Shown piece by piece: positions 7,186-17,565 of a stretch of 64,000 nt of DNA. Numbering within the stretch: position 1 is the first letter of the stretch; every line of letters starts with the position of its first letter. The notes beneath the pieces are model-generated. The model had not been told where the DNA came from. It saw only the letters and a program-made list of their open reading frames with translations, and searched no databases. Made by a program: the position numbers and the translations under genes. Source of the stretch: Sphingosinicella sp942492965 (GTDB lineage Bacteria > Pseudomonadota > Alphaproteobacteria > Sphingomonadales > Sphingomonadaceae); contig OW818656.1 of the NCBI GenBank assembly GCA_942492965.1, positions 2,108,001 through 2,172,000 on the forward strand, written 5' to 3'.

Positions 7186-8327
7186 CAGCCGAGCGCCTTT
7201 TTCAGCACGGCGATCAGCCGGTCGCAGTCGGCGTCGTCGTTGTAGAGGTGCGGCGTCACGCGCAGCGAGCGGCCGCGCAGCGAAACGAAGACGTTCTCTC
7301 CGGCGAGGCGTTCGGGCAGCCCCTCCGGCACGTCGCCCGGAAAGCCGAGCGAGAGGAAATGCGGCGCGCGTGTTGCGGGATCGGGCGCGAGAAGGCCGAT
7401 GCCGCGCGCCGCCTCGCCGAGCGCGATGTTCCGGCGCCCGAGCGTTTCGGCGATGTTCGCGATGCCCCAGCCGAGCAGCATGTCGATGGCGGCGGCGGCG
7501 CCCAACAGGAGCGGCGGGTTCGCCTTTTCGCCCATGTCGAAGCGCCGCGCGCCGGGCTGGAAGTCGTTCCGGTAGTCGACGAGCCGCGAGAAATCCTCGC
7601 TGCCGCCACGGTTCATCCAGTTGTGCTCGATCGGCGTGCCGCCCTGATGCTTGGGCGCGACATACAGCATACCGATGCCGTAGGGGCCCATCGCCCATTT
7701 GTAGCACGCCGCGACCATGAAATCGGGCTGCACGCGGCCTGCATCGAACGGCAGCGCGCCGAGCGACTGCGTGAGATCGAGCACGAGCGCCGCGCCCGCC
7801 GCGCGGCAGGCCGCGCCCACGGCGTCGAGATCGACAAGGCCGCCGTCCGCCCAGTGGCAGTTCGGCACGGCGACGAGCCCCGTGTTCGGGCCGATCGCGG
7901 CGAGCACGGCAGGCGTCCACGCCTCTCCGGCTTCGCGCTTCACCGTCACGATGCGCGCCCCGCAGGCGATGGCATGTTCGCGCCACACATAGAGGTTGGA
8001 AGGGAACTGGTCGGCGAGCACCACGATCTCCTGCCCGCGCCGGAGCGGCAGGTTCCGCGCCGCGACGGCAAGCCCGTAGCTGACCGAGGGAACGACGGCG
8101 AAATCGTCCGCGTTGCCGCCCGCGAGCGCCGCGAAGCGGCTGCGCGCTGCCTCGGTGTGCGTGAAGAAGTCGGTGGGGCGATACGTCCACGGCGCGGCTT
8201 TCAGCGCCGCACCACTCTCGATCGCCCCGGTCACCTCATGCGCCAGCGGCGACATGTAGGCGCAGTTCAGATAGGCGACCTCACGCGGAATCGCGAACCG
8301 GTCGCGCTGGCAGGGGATCATGCTCAT
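7185..8327 (-). CDS. Class V aminotransferase-fold PLP enzyme
   Basis: A 380-residue PLP-dependent enzyme of the class V aminotransferase/cysteine desulfurase fold. The cofactor lysine lies in ACYKWAMGPYG; the upstream Asp contact is in LVLDLTQSLGALPFD; ends carry the family's RVTPHLYN motif (RxSxHxYN). No active-site cysteine loop of a desulfurase (SSGSACSS type) is visible, so a lyase, hydrolase or transaminase is more likely than a cysteine desulfurase. It leads a two-gene unit with the acetyltransferase and is divergent from radC with a 76-bp gap. Confidence 0.88.
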   Translation of the reverse strand: MSMIPCQRDRFAIPREVAYLNCAYMSPLAHEVTGAIESGAALKAAPWTYRPTDFFTHTEAARSRFAALAGGNADDFAVVPSVSYGLAVAARNLPLRRGQEIVVLADQFPSNLYVWREHAIACGARIVTVKREAGEAWTPAVLAAIGPNTGLVAVPNCHWADGGLVDLDAVGAACRAAGAALVLDLTQSLGALPFDAGRVQPDFMVAACYKWAMGPYGIGMLYVAPKHQGGTPIEHNWMNRGGSEDFSRLVDYRNDFQPGARRFDMGEKANPPLLLGAAAAIDMLLGWGIANIAETLGRRNIALGEAARGIGLLAPDPATRAPHFLSLGFPGDVPEGLPERLAGENVFVSLRGRSLRVTPHLYNDDADCDRLIAVLKKALG

Positions 8328-8403
8328 GGTTCCGTTAAGCCAGAAGCCTATGACAGCTGCAAGGGACTGGCCTTTACCCCCGGCTTGCGGCTAGCTTCGT
8401 TTC

Positions 8404-9093
8404 ATGCCCGATACGGACTCCACCAACGCTGATGCCGGCCACCGCGCCCGTATGCGCGCCCGCATGTTGCAAGGCGGCGGCGATGCGTTCCACGATTACG
8501 AACTTCTCGAATATCTGCTCGGTCTCGCGATTCCGCGCCGCGACACGAAGCCGCTCGCGAAGGCGCTGATCACGCGTTTTCAGTCGTTCGCAGCGGTGAT
8601 CGCGGCGGAGCCGCGCGACCTGAAGCGCGTCGAGGGCGCGGGGGATGCCGTGATCGCGACGCTCGGCTTCGTGCGCGCCGCCGCGCTTCGGCTCCAGCGT
8701 GCGAACGTTTATGGAAAGCCCGTGCTTGCCGGCTGGCAGGCGCTGCTCGATTATCTCCATGCCGACATGGCGCATCTGGGCCGCGAACGCTTCCGCGTGC
8801 TGTTCCTCGATTCGCGCAATGTGCTCATCGCGGACGAGGCGATGTCGGACGGCACCGTGAACCAGACCTCGGTCTACGTGCGCGAAGTGATCCACCGCGC
8901 GCTCGATCTCGGCGCGACTGCGCTGATCCTTGTCCATAATCACCCGTCGGGCGACCCGAAACCGAGCCGGGACGACATCCAGCTCACCAACCACGTCCGC
9001 GACGCGGCGCGCGTACTCGGCATCCAGCTCCACGATCACATCGTCATCGGCCGCGAAGGCCACGCCAGCTTCAAGGCCCTCGGCCTCCTCTAA
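8404..9093 (+). CDS. radC: RadC family (JAMM) protein
   Basis: A 229-residue protein. Residues about 15-95 hold the helix-hairpin-helix region, and 105-229 the JAB/MPN+ metalloprotease-like domain with the complete JAMM signature: E in DEAMSDGT, H178-x-H180 and S188-x2-D191 (HNHPSGDPKPSRDD). The family is named for DNA repair, but the radC102 phenotype was reassigned to recG, and the biochemical role is unsettled. A strong hairpin follows the stop codon. Confidence 0.92.
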   Translation: MPDTDSTNADAGHRARMRARMLQGGGDAFHDYELLEYLLGLAIPRRDTKPLAKALITRFQSFAAVIAAEPRDLKRVEGAGDAVIATLGFVRAAALRLQRANVYGKPVLAGWQALLDYLHADMAHLGRERFRVLFLDSRNVLIADEAMSDGTVNQTSVYVREVIHRALDLGATALILVHNHPSGDPKPSRDDIQLTNHVRDAARVLGIQLHDHIVIGREGHASFKALGLL

Positions 9094-9096
9094 TCT

Positions 9097-9119
9097 CCCT
9101 CTCCCCGACGGGGAGAGGG
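9097..9119. repeat. GC-rich palindromic (REP-like) hairpin after radC
   Basis: A perfect 10-bp stem CCCTCTCCCC / GGGGAGAGGG with loop GAC, followed by a second partial copy (CCGGGGAGAGGGGC). No T run follows, so it is better described as a dispersed palindromic repeat that may also stall RNA polymerase or protect the radC mRNA end. Confidence 0.6.
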
Positions 9120-9215
9120 CCGGGGAGAGGGGCAAACAAAGAGACCCAACCCAACCCCGCTCTGGAAACCGCGCGCCCCGTCTGCTACCCGCGCGGCCCA
9201 GACAGGAGCCCACGC

Positions 9216-10517
<1,302 letters not shown>

Positions 10518-10582
10518 ATAGGATTTATCCGTCTGCCCCGCTGCTGGCACCGCGCTCGCCTACTTCGTCTACTTGCGGCTTT

Positions 10583-11419
10583 TCAGAAGCGGTGGCGCTT
10601 CCGGTCCTGTCGAAGCTGGATGCCGGCGTCGAGCAGCGGTGTCGGCGTGCGCTCGAACTCGGCGGGCGTCATGCCGATGAAGTGCTTGAACTCGCGCGTG
10701 CGGTGCGATTGGTCGAAATAGCGCAGCGCGGCGAGGTACTCGTCGTCGGGATCGCCGAGGCCGCGCATCGCGGCGGCCATGTCGAGGAAACGGCTGCGGC
10801 GCATCACGGTTTTGGGCGTGTGCCCGAAATGCGCGGTGGACAGGCGTTCGAGCTGGCGCAGCGAGATGCCGAGCTGGTCGGCAACGTCTTCGACACGCGT
10901 CGCGCTGTCGAGGCGGGCAACGGTTTCAAGGTGCTGCATGGCGCTGTTGACGCGCTCGGGCGCTTTCAGTTGCGCAGTGATCGCCGTCTCGCAGACCCTG
11001 ACGATCGCGTCGTCGTCGGTCAGTTTGGCGACGTCCGCGAACCGCGCCTCGGCGTCTTCGCTCCACACGTCGGCGAGCCGGACCATGCGGTCCGCGAAGT
11101 CCGAAGCGGGGCGCTCGGAAAGCGCGCGCCAGCCGGAGGGGCGTAGCGCGATGCCGACGATGAAGAACGGCCCGCGCACGCGTACCTTGAACGGAGATCC
11201 GTTGGCGCCGAAGAACAGCACGTCGCCCGGCCGCTCCCAGCGCCCCGGCGCAATCTCCGCGGCCCAGTCGCCGGTGATGAGGATGCGGACGAATGGGGTT
11301 TCGGCGAGCAGCCGGTCCACCATGACGAAATCTTCAGGGAGTGGTGCCCGGAACACATAGTGTCGCGCGACATACGGCGCGAGGTGCGACGAGGGAGCAT
11401 AGTTGCGCGACTGCAGCAT
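10583..11419 (-). CDS. AraC family transcriptional regulator
   Basis: A 278-residue regulator. An N-terminal cupin-like sensing domain (about 1-140, with DVLFFGANGSPF) is followed by the AraC-type double helix-turn-helix in residues about 165-260: VEDVADQLGISLRQLERLSTAHFGHTPKTVMR and the conserved second helix region DQSHRTREFKHFIGMTPAEF. The start has GGAAGAG about 8 bp upstream. It is transcribed toward purB and away from the oxygenase gene; the 75-bp gap upstream may carry its promoter. The ligand is not deducible. A role in controlling the neighbouring oxygenase is possible but only inferred from position. Confidence 0.9.
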   Translation of the reverse strand: MLQSRNYAPSSHLAPYVARHYVFRAPLPEDFVMVDRLLAETPFVRILITGDWAAEIAPGRWERPGDVLFFGANGSPFKVRVRGPFFIVGIALRPSGWRALSERPASDFADRMVRLADVWSEDAEARFADVAKLTDDDAIVRVCETAITAQLKAPERVNSAMQHLETVARLDSATRVEDVADQLGISLRQLERLSTAHFGHTPKTVMRRSRFLDMAAAMRGLGDPDDEYLAALRYFDQSHRTREFKHFIGMTPAEFERTPTPLLDAGIQLRQDRKRHRF

Positions 11420-11494
11420 GAATGGCTCTTCCGGCTCAATTCTTATACGCAGGGCAACTGATTACGACCACGTATTGTTCCGCACCCGCAAGAT

Positions 11495-12427
11495 TCAGAG
11501 AAGCCGAATCTCGCGAAGCCTCTGCAACAAATAGGCATTCGCGGTGATTGCCTCGGGGTAGCGGTCCGGATTGGCGGCCGTGACGCAACCCGGCAGCGTC
11601 TCGATCCGGTAGTCCGGCGCAAAATGGAGGAAGAACGGCATCGAATAGCGCGCGCGCCCCGCAGCCGGGCCCACGGGGTTCGCCACGCGGTGCGTGGTGG
11701 AGGGCAGCACGTGGTTGGTCAGTCGCTGAAGCATGTCGCCGATGTTCACGACGAGCGCACCTTCGGGCGGGCTCACCGGCAGCCAGGAACCGTCGCGGTT
11801 CAGCAGTTCGAGCCCGGCTTCCTCGGCGCCGAGCAGAAACGTGATGACGTTGATATCCTCATGCGCGGCCGCGCGGATGCCGCTCGGCGCGGCGGGTTGC
11901 GGCGGGTAGTGCAGGAAGCGCAGCACGCTGTTGCCGTCGCGGGTCGGGCCTGCAAAAAAGGCGTCCGGCAGGTTGAGCCCTATCGCGATGGCTTCGAGCA
12001 GGCGCGCGCCCGCTGCCTCGAACGCCGTGAAGATGCCCATCGCCGCCTCGCGGAAGCCCGCAACCTCGGGCCACACGTTCGGCGGCATGTCGGCGGCATA
12101 GGGGTGGCCGGGAGGAAGCTCGCGGCCGACGTGCCAGAACTCCTTCTGGTCGACCTCCGCGGCGTCCTTTGCGGCCTCGACGCCGAACGGCGTATAGCCG
12201 CGCGCGCCGCCCGTGCCGGGGATATGCCATTGCCGCTTCACGGCATCGGGCAGCGCGAACAGGCGTCGCGCCGCGGCGTCGGCCGCGTGTATGGTTTCGG
12301 CCGGGATGCCGTGATTGGTCACCACGCCGAAACCGTACATCCTGAAATCGTGCATCAACTGCTGCGAAAAATCAGCCGGGCGGCCCGCCATCGAAACGGG
12401 GCTCAGGCTCTCGGCGGTTACGGTCAT
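11495..12427 (-). CDS. Isopenicillin N synthase-like 2-oxoglutarate/Fe(II) dioxygenase
   Basis: A 310-residue non-haem iron oxygenase. The N-terminal DIOX_N region (1-120) precedes the double-stranded beta-helix. The iron triad is H-x-D (AAHEDINVIT) and the distal His of PSTTHRV; the R-x-S pair of RARYSMPFF would bind the 2-oxoglutarate carboxylate. All ligands are present. Bacterial relatives modify amino acids, small natural products or hydroxylate sterols, so the substrate is open. It is transcribed in the same direction as the AraC-type gene downstream, with a 75-bp gap. Confidence 0.9.
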   Translation of the reverse strand: MTVTAESLSPVSMAGRPADFSQQLMHDFRMYGFGVVTNHGIPAETIHAADAAARRLFALPDAVKRQWHIPGTGGARGYTPFGVEAAKDAAEVDQKEFWHVGRELPPGHPYAADMPPNVWPEVAGFREAAMGIFTAFEAAGARLLEAIAIGLNLPDAFFAGPTRDGNSVLRFLHYPPQPAAPSGIRAAAHEDINVITFLLGAEEAGLELLNRDGSWLPVSPPEGALVVNIGDMLQRLTNHVLPSTTHRVANPVGPAAGRARYSMPFFLHFAPDYRIETLPGCVTAANPDRYPEAITANAYLLQRLREIRLL

Positions 12428-12508
12428 CTCGCAGGCTCGGATGCAATTTTCACACGGGAAATCCTAGCGCGGCGGGAACCGCTTGTCGCCTGCGGTGTTG
12501 TGTAATCT

Positions 12509-12597
12509 GACTCGCGTGATTTCTGCCCCCAACGCACGCGGGTCACCCTGCCCGAAGGAGTGGGCCGCGTCGGATCAATTCCGGCGCGGCCCTTTCC
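12509..12597 (+). ncRNA. Candidate structured RNA with terminal hairpin
   Basis: Two strong stems occur in the 246-bp gap between the divergent oxygenase and M20 peptidase genes. Stem 1 is 12509-12518 with 12535-12544 (GACTCGCGTG / CACGCGGGTC, one wobble) and shows a C-rich loop with CUGCCCCC. Stem 2 is 12562-12574 with 12580-12592, 13 pairs, ending in TTTCC. It could be a short RNA or a leader that attenuates the M20 gene. The U run is short and no clear promoter is visible. Confidence 0.4.
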
Positions 12598-12673
12598 ATA
12601 TGATGCGCGGGCCTTTCAAAAGGACATTTGCCGAAGGGGTCGCTAGGGTTCTCCTTCCAACAGGGAGAAGCCG

Positions 12674-13984
12674 ATGCGCCGTTTCGTTGCCGCCGCCGTT
12701 TTCATATGCCTCGCCGGGCCTGCCTCCGCCGATGCGCTCACCGATGCGGTCGCGGCCGACACGCCGTATCTGGTGGCGCTCTACAAGCATCTGCACGCCA
12801 GTCCCGAGGTTTCGTTCGAAGAGGTCGAAACGTCGGCGCGGATGGCGGCGGAGCTTAAGAAAGCTGGATTCGCGGTGACGACCGGTGTGGGCAAGACGGG
12901 TGTAGTCGCGGTCCTGAAGAACGGCGACGGCCCGGTCGTAATGCTGCGTGCGGACATGGACGGGCTTCCGGTGACGGAGGAAACCGGCCTGCCCTATGCC
13001 AGCAAGAAGACCATTCAGGTTCCGGGCGTCGGCACCTCGGGCGTGATGCACGCCTGCGGCCACGATATCCACATGACGAGCATGATCGGCACGGCGCGGC
13101 GGCTCGCGGCGGCGAAGGCCGAATGGTCGGGTACGCTCGTCATCATCATGCAGCCCGCCGAGGAACGCGGCGGCGGCGCGCGCGACATGCTGGCGGACGG
13201 GCTTTATGCGCGCTTTCCCAAGCCTGCGCACGTCATTGGCCTGCACGACAGCGCGACGCTGCCCGCCGGCACACTCGGCATCTCGGACGGCTACGTGATG
13301 GCGAACGTTGATTCGGTCGATATCGAGGTGAAGGGCAAAGGCGGGCACGGCGCCTATCCTCACACGACGAAAGACCCGATCGTGCTCGCAAGCCGAATCG
13401 TCGGCGCGCTGCAGACGCTGATCAGCCGCGAACTCGATCCGCAAACGCCCGCCGTGGTGACGGTTGGCGCGTTCAACGGGGGCACCAAGCACAACATCAT
13501 TTCGGACGGCGCCCACCTGCAGCTGACCGTGCGCAGCTATTCGGACGAAACACGTCAGTTCCTGATCGACGGCATCAAACGCATCGTGCGGGGCGAGGCG
13601 ATCGCGGCCGGAATGCCGGAAGAGCTGATGCCGGTCGTCATCGTTGCCGACGAGTTCACTCCCGCCACGTACAATACGCCGACACAGACGACGACGATCA
13701 AAGCGGCGTTTGCCGAGCGTTTCGGCGAAGACAAGGTGAAGCCGTATCATCCCGAGATGGGCGGCGAGGATTTCAGCCGGTATTACCGCGCGGACAAGAG
13801 CATCGAAAGCACGCTGTTCCGCGTCGGCGCGGTCAAGCAGTCGACCTATGACGCGGCGGGCGGCGATCCGACGAAGCTGCCGTCGCTCCACTCCTCGAAA
13901 TTCGCGCCCGATCCCGAGCCGACGATCCGCACCGGCGTCGAGGCGATGGTGACGGCGGCGCGGGCTGTGCTCGGCAAGCGCTAG
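12674..13984 (+). CDS. M20 family amidohydrolase/peptidase (exported)
   Basis: A 436-residue metallohydrolase. Residues 1-19 (MRRFVAAAVFICLAGPASA) are a Sec signal peptide ending at ASA, so the enzyme acts in the periplasm. Metal ligands are in MHACGHDIHM and QPAEERGGGA, plus the last His near PEMGGEDFS. Family members remove acyl or aminoacyl groups from amino acids (hippurate hydrolase, IAA-amino acid hydrolase types). The start has AGGGAGAA about 7 bp upstream. Its last bases overlap the convergent gpmA stop by 4 bp. Confidence 0.92.
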   Translation: MRRFVAAAVFICLAGPASADALTDAVAADTPYLVALYKHLHASPEVSFEEVETSARMAAELKKAGFAVTTGVGKTGVVAVLKNGDGPVVMLRADMDGLPVTEETGLPYASKKTIQVPGVGTSGVMHACGHDIHMTSMIGTARRLAAAKAEWSGTLVIIMQPAEERGGGARDMLADGLYARFPKPAHVIGLHDSATLPAGTLGISDGYVMANVDSVDIEVKGKGGHGAYPHTTKDPIVLASRIVGALQTLISRELDPQTPAVVTVGAFNGGTKHNIISDGAHLQLTVRSYSDETRQFLIDGIKRIVRGEAIAAGMPEELMPVVIVADEFTPATYNTPTQTTTIKAAFAERFGEDKVKPYHPEMGGEDFSRYYRADKSIESTLFRVGAVKQSTYDAAGGDPTKLPSLHSSKFAPDPEPTIRTGVEAMVTAARAVLGKR

Positions 13985-14670
13985 GCGCGGTCTTTCAGGT
14001 AGTAGCGCTCGATTTCCTTTAGATCGGCGTCGAGCTCATAGACGAGCGGCTGGCCGGTCGGGATTTCGAGCGTGGGGATCTCGTCGTCCGAGATGCCCGA
14101 AAGGTGCTTCACGAGCGCGCGCAGGCTGTTGCCGTGCGCGGAGATGACGACGCGTTCGCCTGCCCTAAGGCGCGGTGCGATGGAGGCTTCCCAATAGGGC
14201 AGCACGCGGGCGATCGTGTCCTTCAGGCTCTCGGTGCGGGGCACGGCGATGCCTGCGTAGCGTCGGTCCTTCGAGACGTCGAACGCGCTGTCCGCTTCCA
14301 GTTCGGGCGGCGGGATGTCGAAGCTGCGGCGCCAGATGTGCACCTGCTCGGCCCCCACCTTGTCGATCATCTCCTGCTTGTTCAGCCCGGTGAGGCCGCC
14401 GTAATGACGCTCGTTGAGGCGCCAGTCCTTGGTGATGGGCAGCCAGAGGCGTCCCATTTCCTCAAGGACGAGGTTCAGCGTCTTGATCGCGCGCGTTTGC
14501 AGGCTGGTGAAGCAGGTGTCGAAATCGAAACCGGCGCCGGAAAGAAGCTGCCCAGCGGCGCGGGCTTCGGCGGCACCTTGCTCGGTGACATCGACATCCC
14601 ACCAGCCGGTGAAGCGGTTTTCAAGGTTCCAGGCGGACTGGCCGTGGCGCAGCAGTACGAGACGGGGCAT
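13981..14670 (-). CDS. gpmA: 2,3-bisphosphoglycerate-dependent phosphoglycerate mutase
   Basis: A 229-residue cytosolic glycolytic enzyme that interconverts 3- and 2-phosphoglycerate. The phospho-histidine motif is at the N terminus (LLRHGQSAWN), followed by FTGWWDV, the LNERHYGGLTG loop and the second histidine in VISAHGNSLRAL. The start MPRLVLLRHG is exactly that of the family; a longer in-frame extension is not. It lies 17 bp after the M14 carboxypeptidase gene on the same strand, so the two are likely one transcript. Confidence 0.96.
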   Translation of the reverse strand: MPRLVLLRHGQSAWNLENRFTGWWDVDVTEQGAAEARAAGQLLSGAGFDFDTCFTSLQTRAIKTLNLVLEEMGRLWLPITKDWRLNERHYGGLTGLNKQEMIDKVGAEQVHIWRRSFDIPPPELEADSAFDVSKDRRYAGIAVPRTESLKDTIARVLPYWEASIAPRLRAGERVVISAHGNSLRALVKHLSGISDDEIPTLEIPTGQPLVYELDADLKEIERYYLKDRA

Positions 14671-14687
14671 TGCGTATTTCCTGAAAG

Positions 14688-15824
14688 TCAGCGGAGTTGG
14701 GGAAGCACTTCGAGCGTGGCGGCGAGGCAATCGCGCCCGAGCGCCTTCGAGCGCGCGGGCGACCAGCCATAATCTGCGTCCGGTGCCACATTCGCGTCCT
14801 TGAAGGGCATTTCGAGCGTCATCGACAGGCAACCGAAACGCTCCGCGAGCGCGTTGGTGGCGACGGTGAGGTTCGCCTTGCCGGGCGCCGGGGTCTCGTA
14901 GCCGTCAACGGTCTGGAAGTCCGGCGAGAGGCGGTCGAGAATCGCGATGTAGGCGGCGAGGCGCTGGGTCATCGCGTCGGTGATTGACGGGATGCCTTCG
15001 AAGCCCGCGATGAAGTTGTTCGGGATCGCCTCGTCGCCGTGGACGTCGAGCACGAAGTCGGGCTTGTCGCGGTCCATGCGCGCGAGCACCGAATGGACCT
15101 CGGGGCTGCGATCGAGCGAGGGCGCCGCCCATTCACGGTTAAGGTTCACGCCGACGGCGTTCGTGCGCAGGTGGCCACGGCGGGAGCCGTCCGGGTTCAT
15201 GTTGGGCACGATGCGCAGTGTTGCCTTGGCGCGGAGTGCGCGCGCCACGGGGTCGGCCGGATCGATCAGACGTTCGAGCGCGCCTTCCATCCACCACTCG
15301 GCCATCGTCTCGCCTGGATGCTGGCGGGCGATGAACCACAGGTTCACCGGCCCTTCGCCCATGGTCAGCAGGTCCATGTCCTGCCCGTCGAGCGTCTTGC
15401 CGATGACTTCGCTCTTGACGCCCGGCGCACTGCCGATGCGGGCCACAAGATCGTTGTGACGCTCCATGCTGTAAGGCGCGAAATAGGCGATCCAGACGCT
15501 GTCGTGCTCGGGTGTCAGCCGAATCGTGAGCGTGCCGCCGTCTGCGGCCTTTTCATAGGCGGTGTCGGCACGGCGCCAATCGCTGCGGTCACATGAGACA
15601 ACCGCGCGGTAATCTGGCCAGCCACCCGGATAGGCGGAGGCTTCAAGGCCGACGAGGCGGATGACGCAGGCTTCGCCGCGCACGCCCGAAAGGCGGAAAT
15701 AGAACCACTGCGCGAACTCCGACATGTGGTCGCGCGGGATGGTGAGCACGATGTCGTCCGCGCGCTCGGCACGCGTGACGGCGATATTGCCGCCGTCGAA
15801 GGCGGCGGAAACGGTGACGGCCAT
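14688..15824 (-). CDS. M14 family (cytosolic-type) metallocarboxypeptidase
   Basis: A 378-residue protein. The N-terminal 115 residues form the beta-rich domain typical of cytosolic carboxypeptidases (MSEFAQWFYFRLSG, PYSMERHNDLV). The catalytic domain has zinc ligands H and E in ARQHPGETMAEW, the third His in LDVHGDEAIPNNF, and the catalytic Glu near LTLEMPFKD. There is no signal peptide. Eukaryotic relatives trim glutamate tails; bacterial substrates are unknown. AGGAG lies 5 bp before the start. It precedes gpmA by 17 bp. Confidence 0.92.
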   Translation of the reverse strand: MAVTVSAAFDGGNIAVTRAERADDIVLTIPRDHMSEFAQWFYFRLSGVRGEACVIRLVGLEASAYPGGWPDYRAVVSCDRSDWRRADTAYEKAADGGTLTIRLTPEHDSVWIAYFAPYSMERHNDLVARIGSAPGVKSEVIGKTLDGQDMDLLTMGEGPVNLWFIARQHPGETMAEWWMEGALERLIDPADPVARALRAKATLRIVPNMNPDGSRRGHLRTNAVGVNLNREWAAPSLDRSPEVHSVLARMDRDKPDFVLDVHGDEAIPNNFIAGFEGIPSITDAMTQRLAAYIAILDRLSPDFQTVDGYETPAPGKANLTVATNALAERFGCLSMTLEMPFKDANVAPDADYGWSPARSKALGRDCLAATLEVLPQLR

Positions 15825-15845
15825 GACACTCCTGTAGGGCAGGGC

Positions 15846-16439
15846 TTACTGGGATTTGTAGGTCACCGTTTGGCCCGACGTGCCCGGAAAGTCACGCAAA
15901 AGTGCATCGGCAAGCGCAGGCATGGCCGCCGCGAGCGGTCCGTAGCGTGTCGTACTGCCCGCTTCCGCAACGGCGCGGCCTTCCCAGAGTACGCTCTTGT
16001 CGGAGGCGCGCTCGATCTTGAGCGCGAGCATGTTGATCGCGGTTTCCTTCGTCTTCTTCTCGCCGATACCGAAGCTGGTGCCGAGCCCGACGCCGATATT
16101 CTTGCCGAACGTGCCGCCACCGATGCCAATCGTGATCGGCGAGCCGCCGCCCACGCCTTCGCGCGCGGACTGCCCGTACGCGAGGACGCCAATATACTCC
16201 GCGCCTTCACGCGCCGGCGCGACCGTGAAACCGTGTTCTGCGAGCTCGGCGCCGACTGCGGACGCATAGTTCTGAAATTCGAGCGTACCCGCCGCGGCCT
16301 TGTCGAGCGGTTCCAGATAAACGCTGCCGCGCAGCCCGGGCTGCGCCATGTGGAAGCGCGTGACGTCGGCCTCGAAGCGATTGGTGGTGCAGGCGGCTAG
16401 AAGTGCGAGCGCGGTAAGCGCAAGGGCCTGTTTCTGCAT
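15846..16439 (-). CDS. DUF4136-like lipoprotein
   Basis: A 197-residue lipoprotein. The signal peptide ends in the lipobox LLAAC (MQKQALALTALALLAACT), so the mature protein is lipid-anchored at residue 17. The body has the DUF4136 look: a conserved F-x-x-Y-A core (EFQNYASAVGAEL), a glycine-rich centre (GGGSPITIGIGGGTFGKNIGVGLG) and a C-terminal segment around SVLWEGRA. AGGGGAA lies about 5 bp before the ATG. Function is unknown. It is divergent from galE. Confidence 0.85.
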   Translation of the reverse strand: MQKQALALTALALLAACTTNRFEADVTRFHMAQPGLRGSVYLEPLDKAAAGTLEFQNYASAVGAELAEHGFTVAPAREGAEYIGVLAYGQSAREGVGGGSPITIGIGGGTFGKNIGVGLGTSFGIGEKKTKETAINMLALKIERASDKSVLWEGRAVAEAGSTTRYGPLAAAMPALADALLRDFPGTSGQTVTYKSQ

Positions 16440-16571
16440 TGCGGTTCCCCTGAAATGATTGTGCAATCCTATCGCATCATCCTGTGGCTTCACAGCTTTC
16501 TTATGCCTGAACGGCTTGCCGCGCCTGCCGTGTCCGCCTATCCGGCGAGGGTGCGAAACGGGAGTGACGGC

Positions 16572-17561
16572 ATGGTATCGGTTCTGGTGACGGGCGGCGC
16601 GGGATACATCGGCAGCCATGCCGTGCTGGCGCTGAAAGACGCGGGACATCAGGTCTCGGTGATCGACAATCTCGTCACGGGTTTCCGCTGGGCGGTGCCG
16701 GAGGACGTGCCGTTCTACGAAGGCAATGTCGCCGACGAGGCCCTGTTGGACCGTATCGTCGCGGAGCAGGGCATCGCGGCGATCATGCACTTCGCGGGCT
16801 CGGTCGTGGTGCCCGAGTCGGTCAGCGATCCGCTCAAATATTACCGCAACAACACCGCCGCGAGCCGTACGCTGATCGAATCGGCGGTCAGGAACGGCGT
16901 TAAGCACTTCATCTTCTCGTCGACCGCTGCAGTCTACGGCATCCCCGACCACACACCCGTGGGCGAAGAGACGCCGCGCGTGCCGATCAACCCCTACGGC
17001 ACGTCGAAGCTGATGACGGAGTTCATGCTGGCAGACGTTGCGGCCGCTCACCCGATCAATTACGCCGCGCTTCGCTACTTCAATGTCGCGGGCGCGGACC
17101 CGGCGGGGCGCACCGGCCAGTCGACGGCCGGGGCGACGCATCTCATCAAGGTGGCGGTCGAGGCGGCGACGGGCAAGCGCTCGCACGTCTCGGTGTTCGG
17201 CACCGACTATGCGACACCCGACGGCACCGGCGTGCGCGACTATATCCATGTCAGCGACCTTGCCGCCGCGCATGTGCTGGCGCTCGGCTGGCTCGAAGAG
17301 CGGCCGGAGGAGACGGTGACGCTCAACTGCGGGTACAATCGCGGCTTCTCCGTGCTTGAAGTGCTGGATGCGGTGGAGCGCGTGTCCGGCCGCAAGATCG
17401 AGCGGCGCATGGAGCCGCGCCGGGCGGGCGATCCCGACGCGCTCGTCGCCGAGAACGCGAAGATTCTCGAAGCATTCCGCTGGCAGCCGCGTCACGGCAA
17501 TCTCGACACGATCGTCACCCATGCGCTTGCATGGGAAGAAAAGCTCGCCGCGCGCGGCTGA
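16572..17561 (+). CDS. galE: UDP-glucose 4-epimerase
   Basis: A 329-residue short-chain dehydrogenase-type enzyme that interconverts UDP-glucose and UDP-galactose for envelope polysaccharide synthesis. The NAD-binding motif GGAGYIGSH is at the N terminus, STAAVYG carries the catalytic Ser/Thr, and YGTSK the Tyr-xxx-Lys pair. The start MVSVLVTGG follows GGGAG; the longer in-frame start upstream adds unrelated sequence. It is convergent with, and 4 bp from, the phosphatase gene. Confidence 0.94.
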   Translation: MVSVLVTGGAGYIGSHAVLALKDAGHQVSVIDNLVTGFRWAVPEDVPFYEGNVADEALLDRIVAEQGIAAIMHFAGSVVVPESVSDPLKYYRNNTAASRTLIESAVRNGVKHFIFSSTAAVYGIPDHTPVGEETPRVPINPYGTSKLMTEFMLADVAAAHPINYAALRYFNVAGADPAGRTGQSTAGATHLIKVAVEAATGKRSHVSVFGTDYATPDGTGVRDYIHVSDLAAAHVLALGWLEERPEETVTLNCGYNRGFSVLEVLDAVERVSGRKIERRMEPRRAGDPDALVAENAKILEAFRWQPRHGNLDTIVTHALAWEEKLAARG

Positions 17562-17565
17562 CCCT

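Noticed and set aside
6718..8190. A 490-residue minus-strand frame over the aminotransferase
   Set aside because: Only the last 155 residues are a real acetyltransferase; the upstream part is an out-of-frame shadow rich in Arg.
9097..9133. Terminator for radC
   Set aside because: The stem is strong but no U run follows and the unit is partly repeated, so it is called a REP-like palindrome instead.
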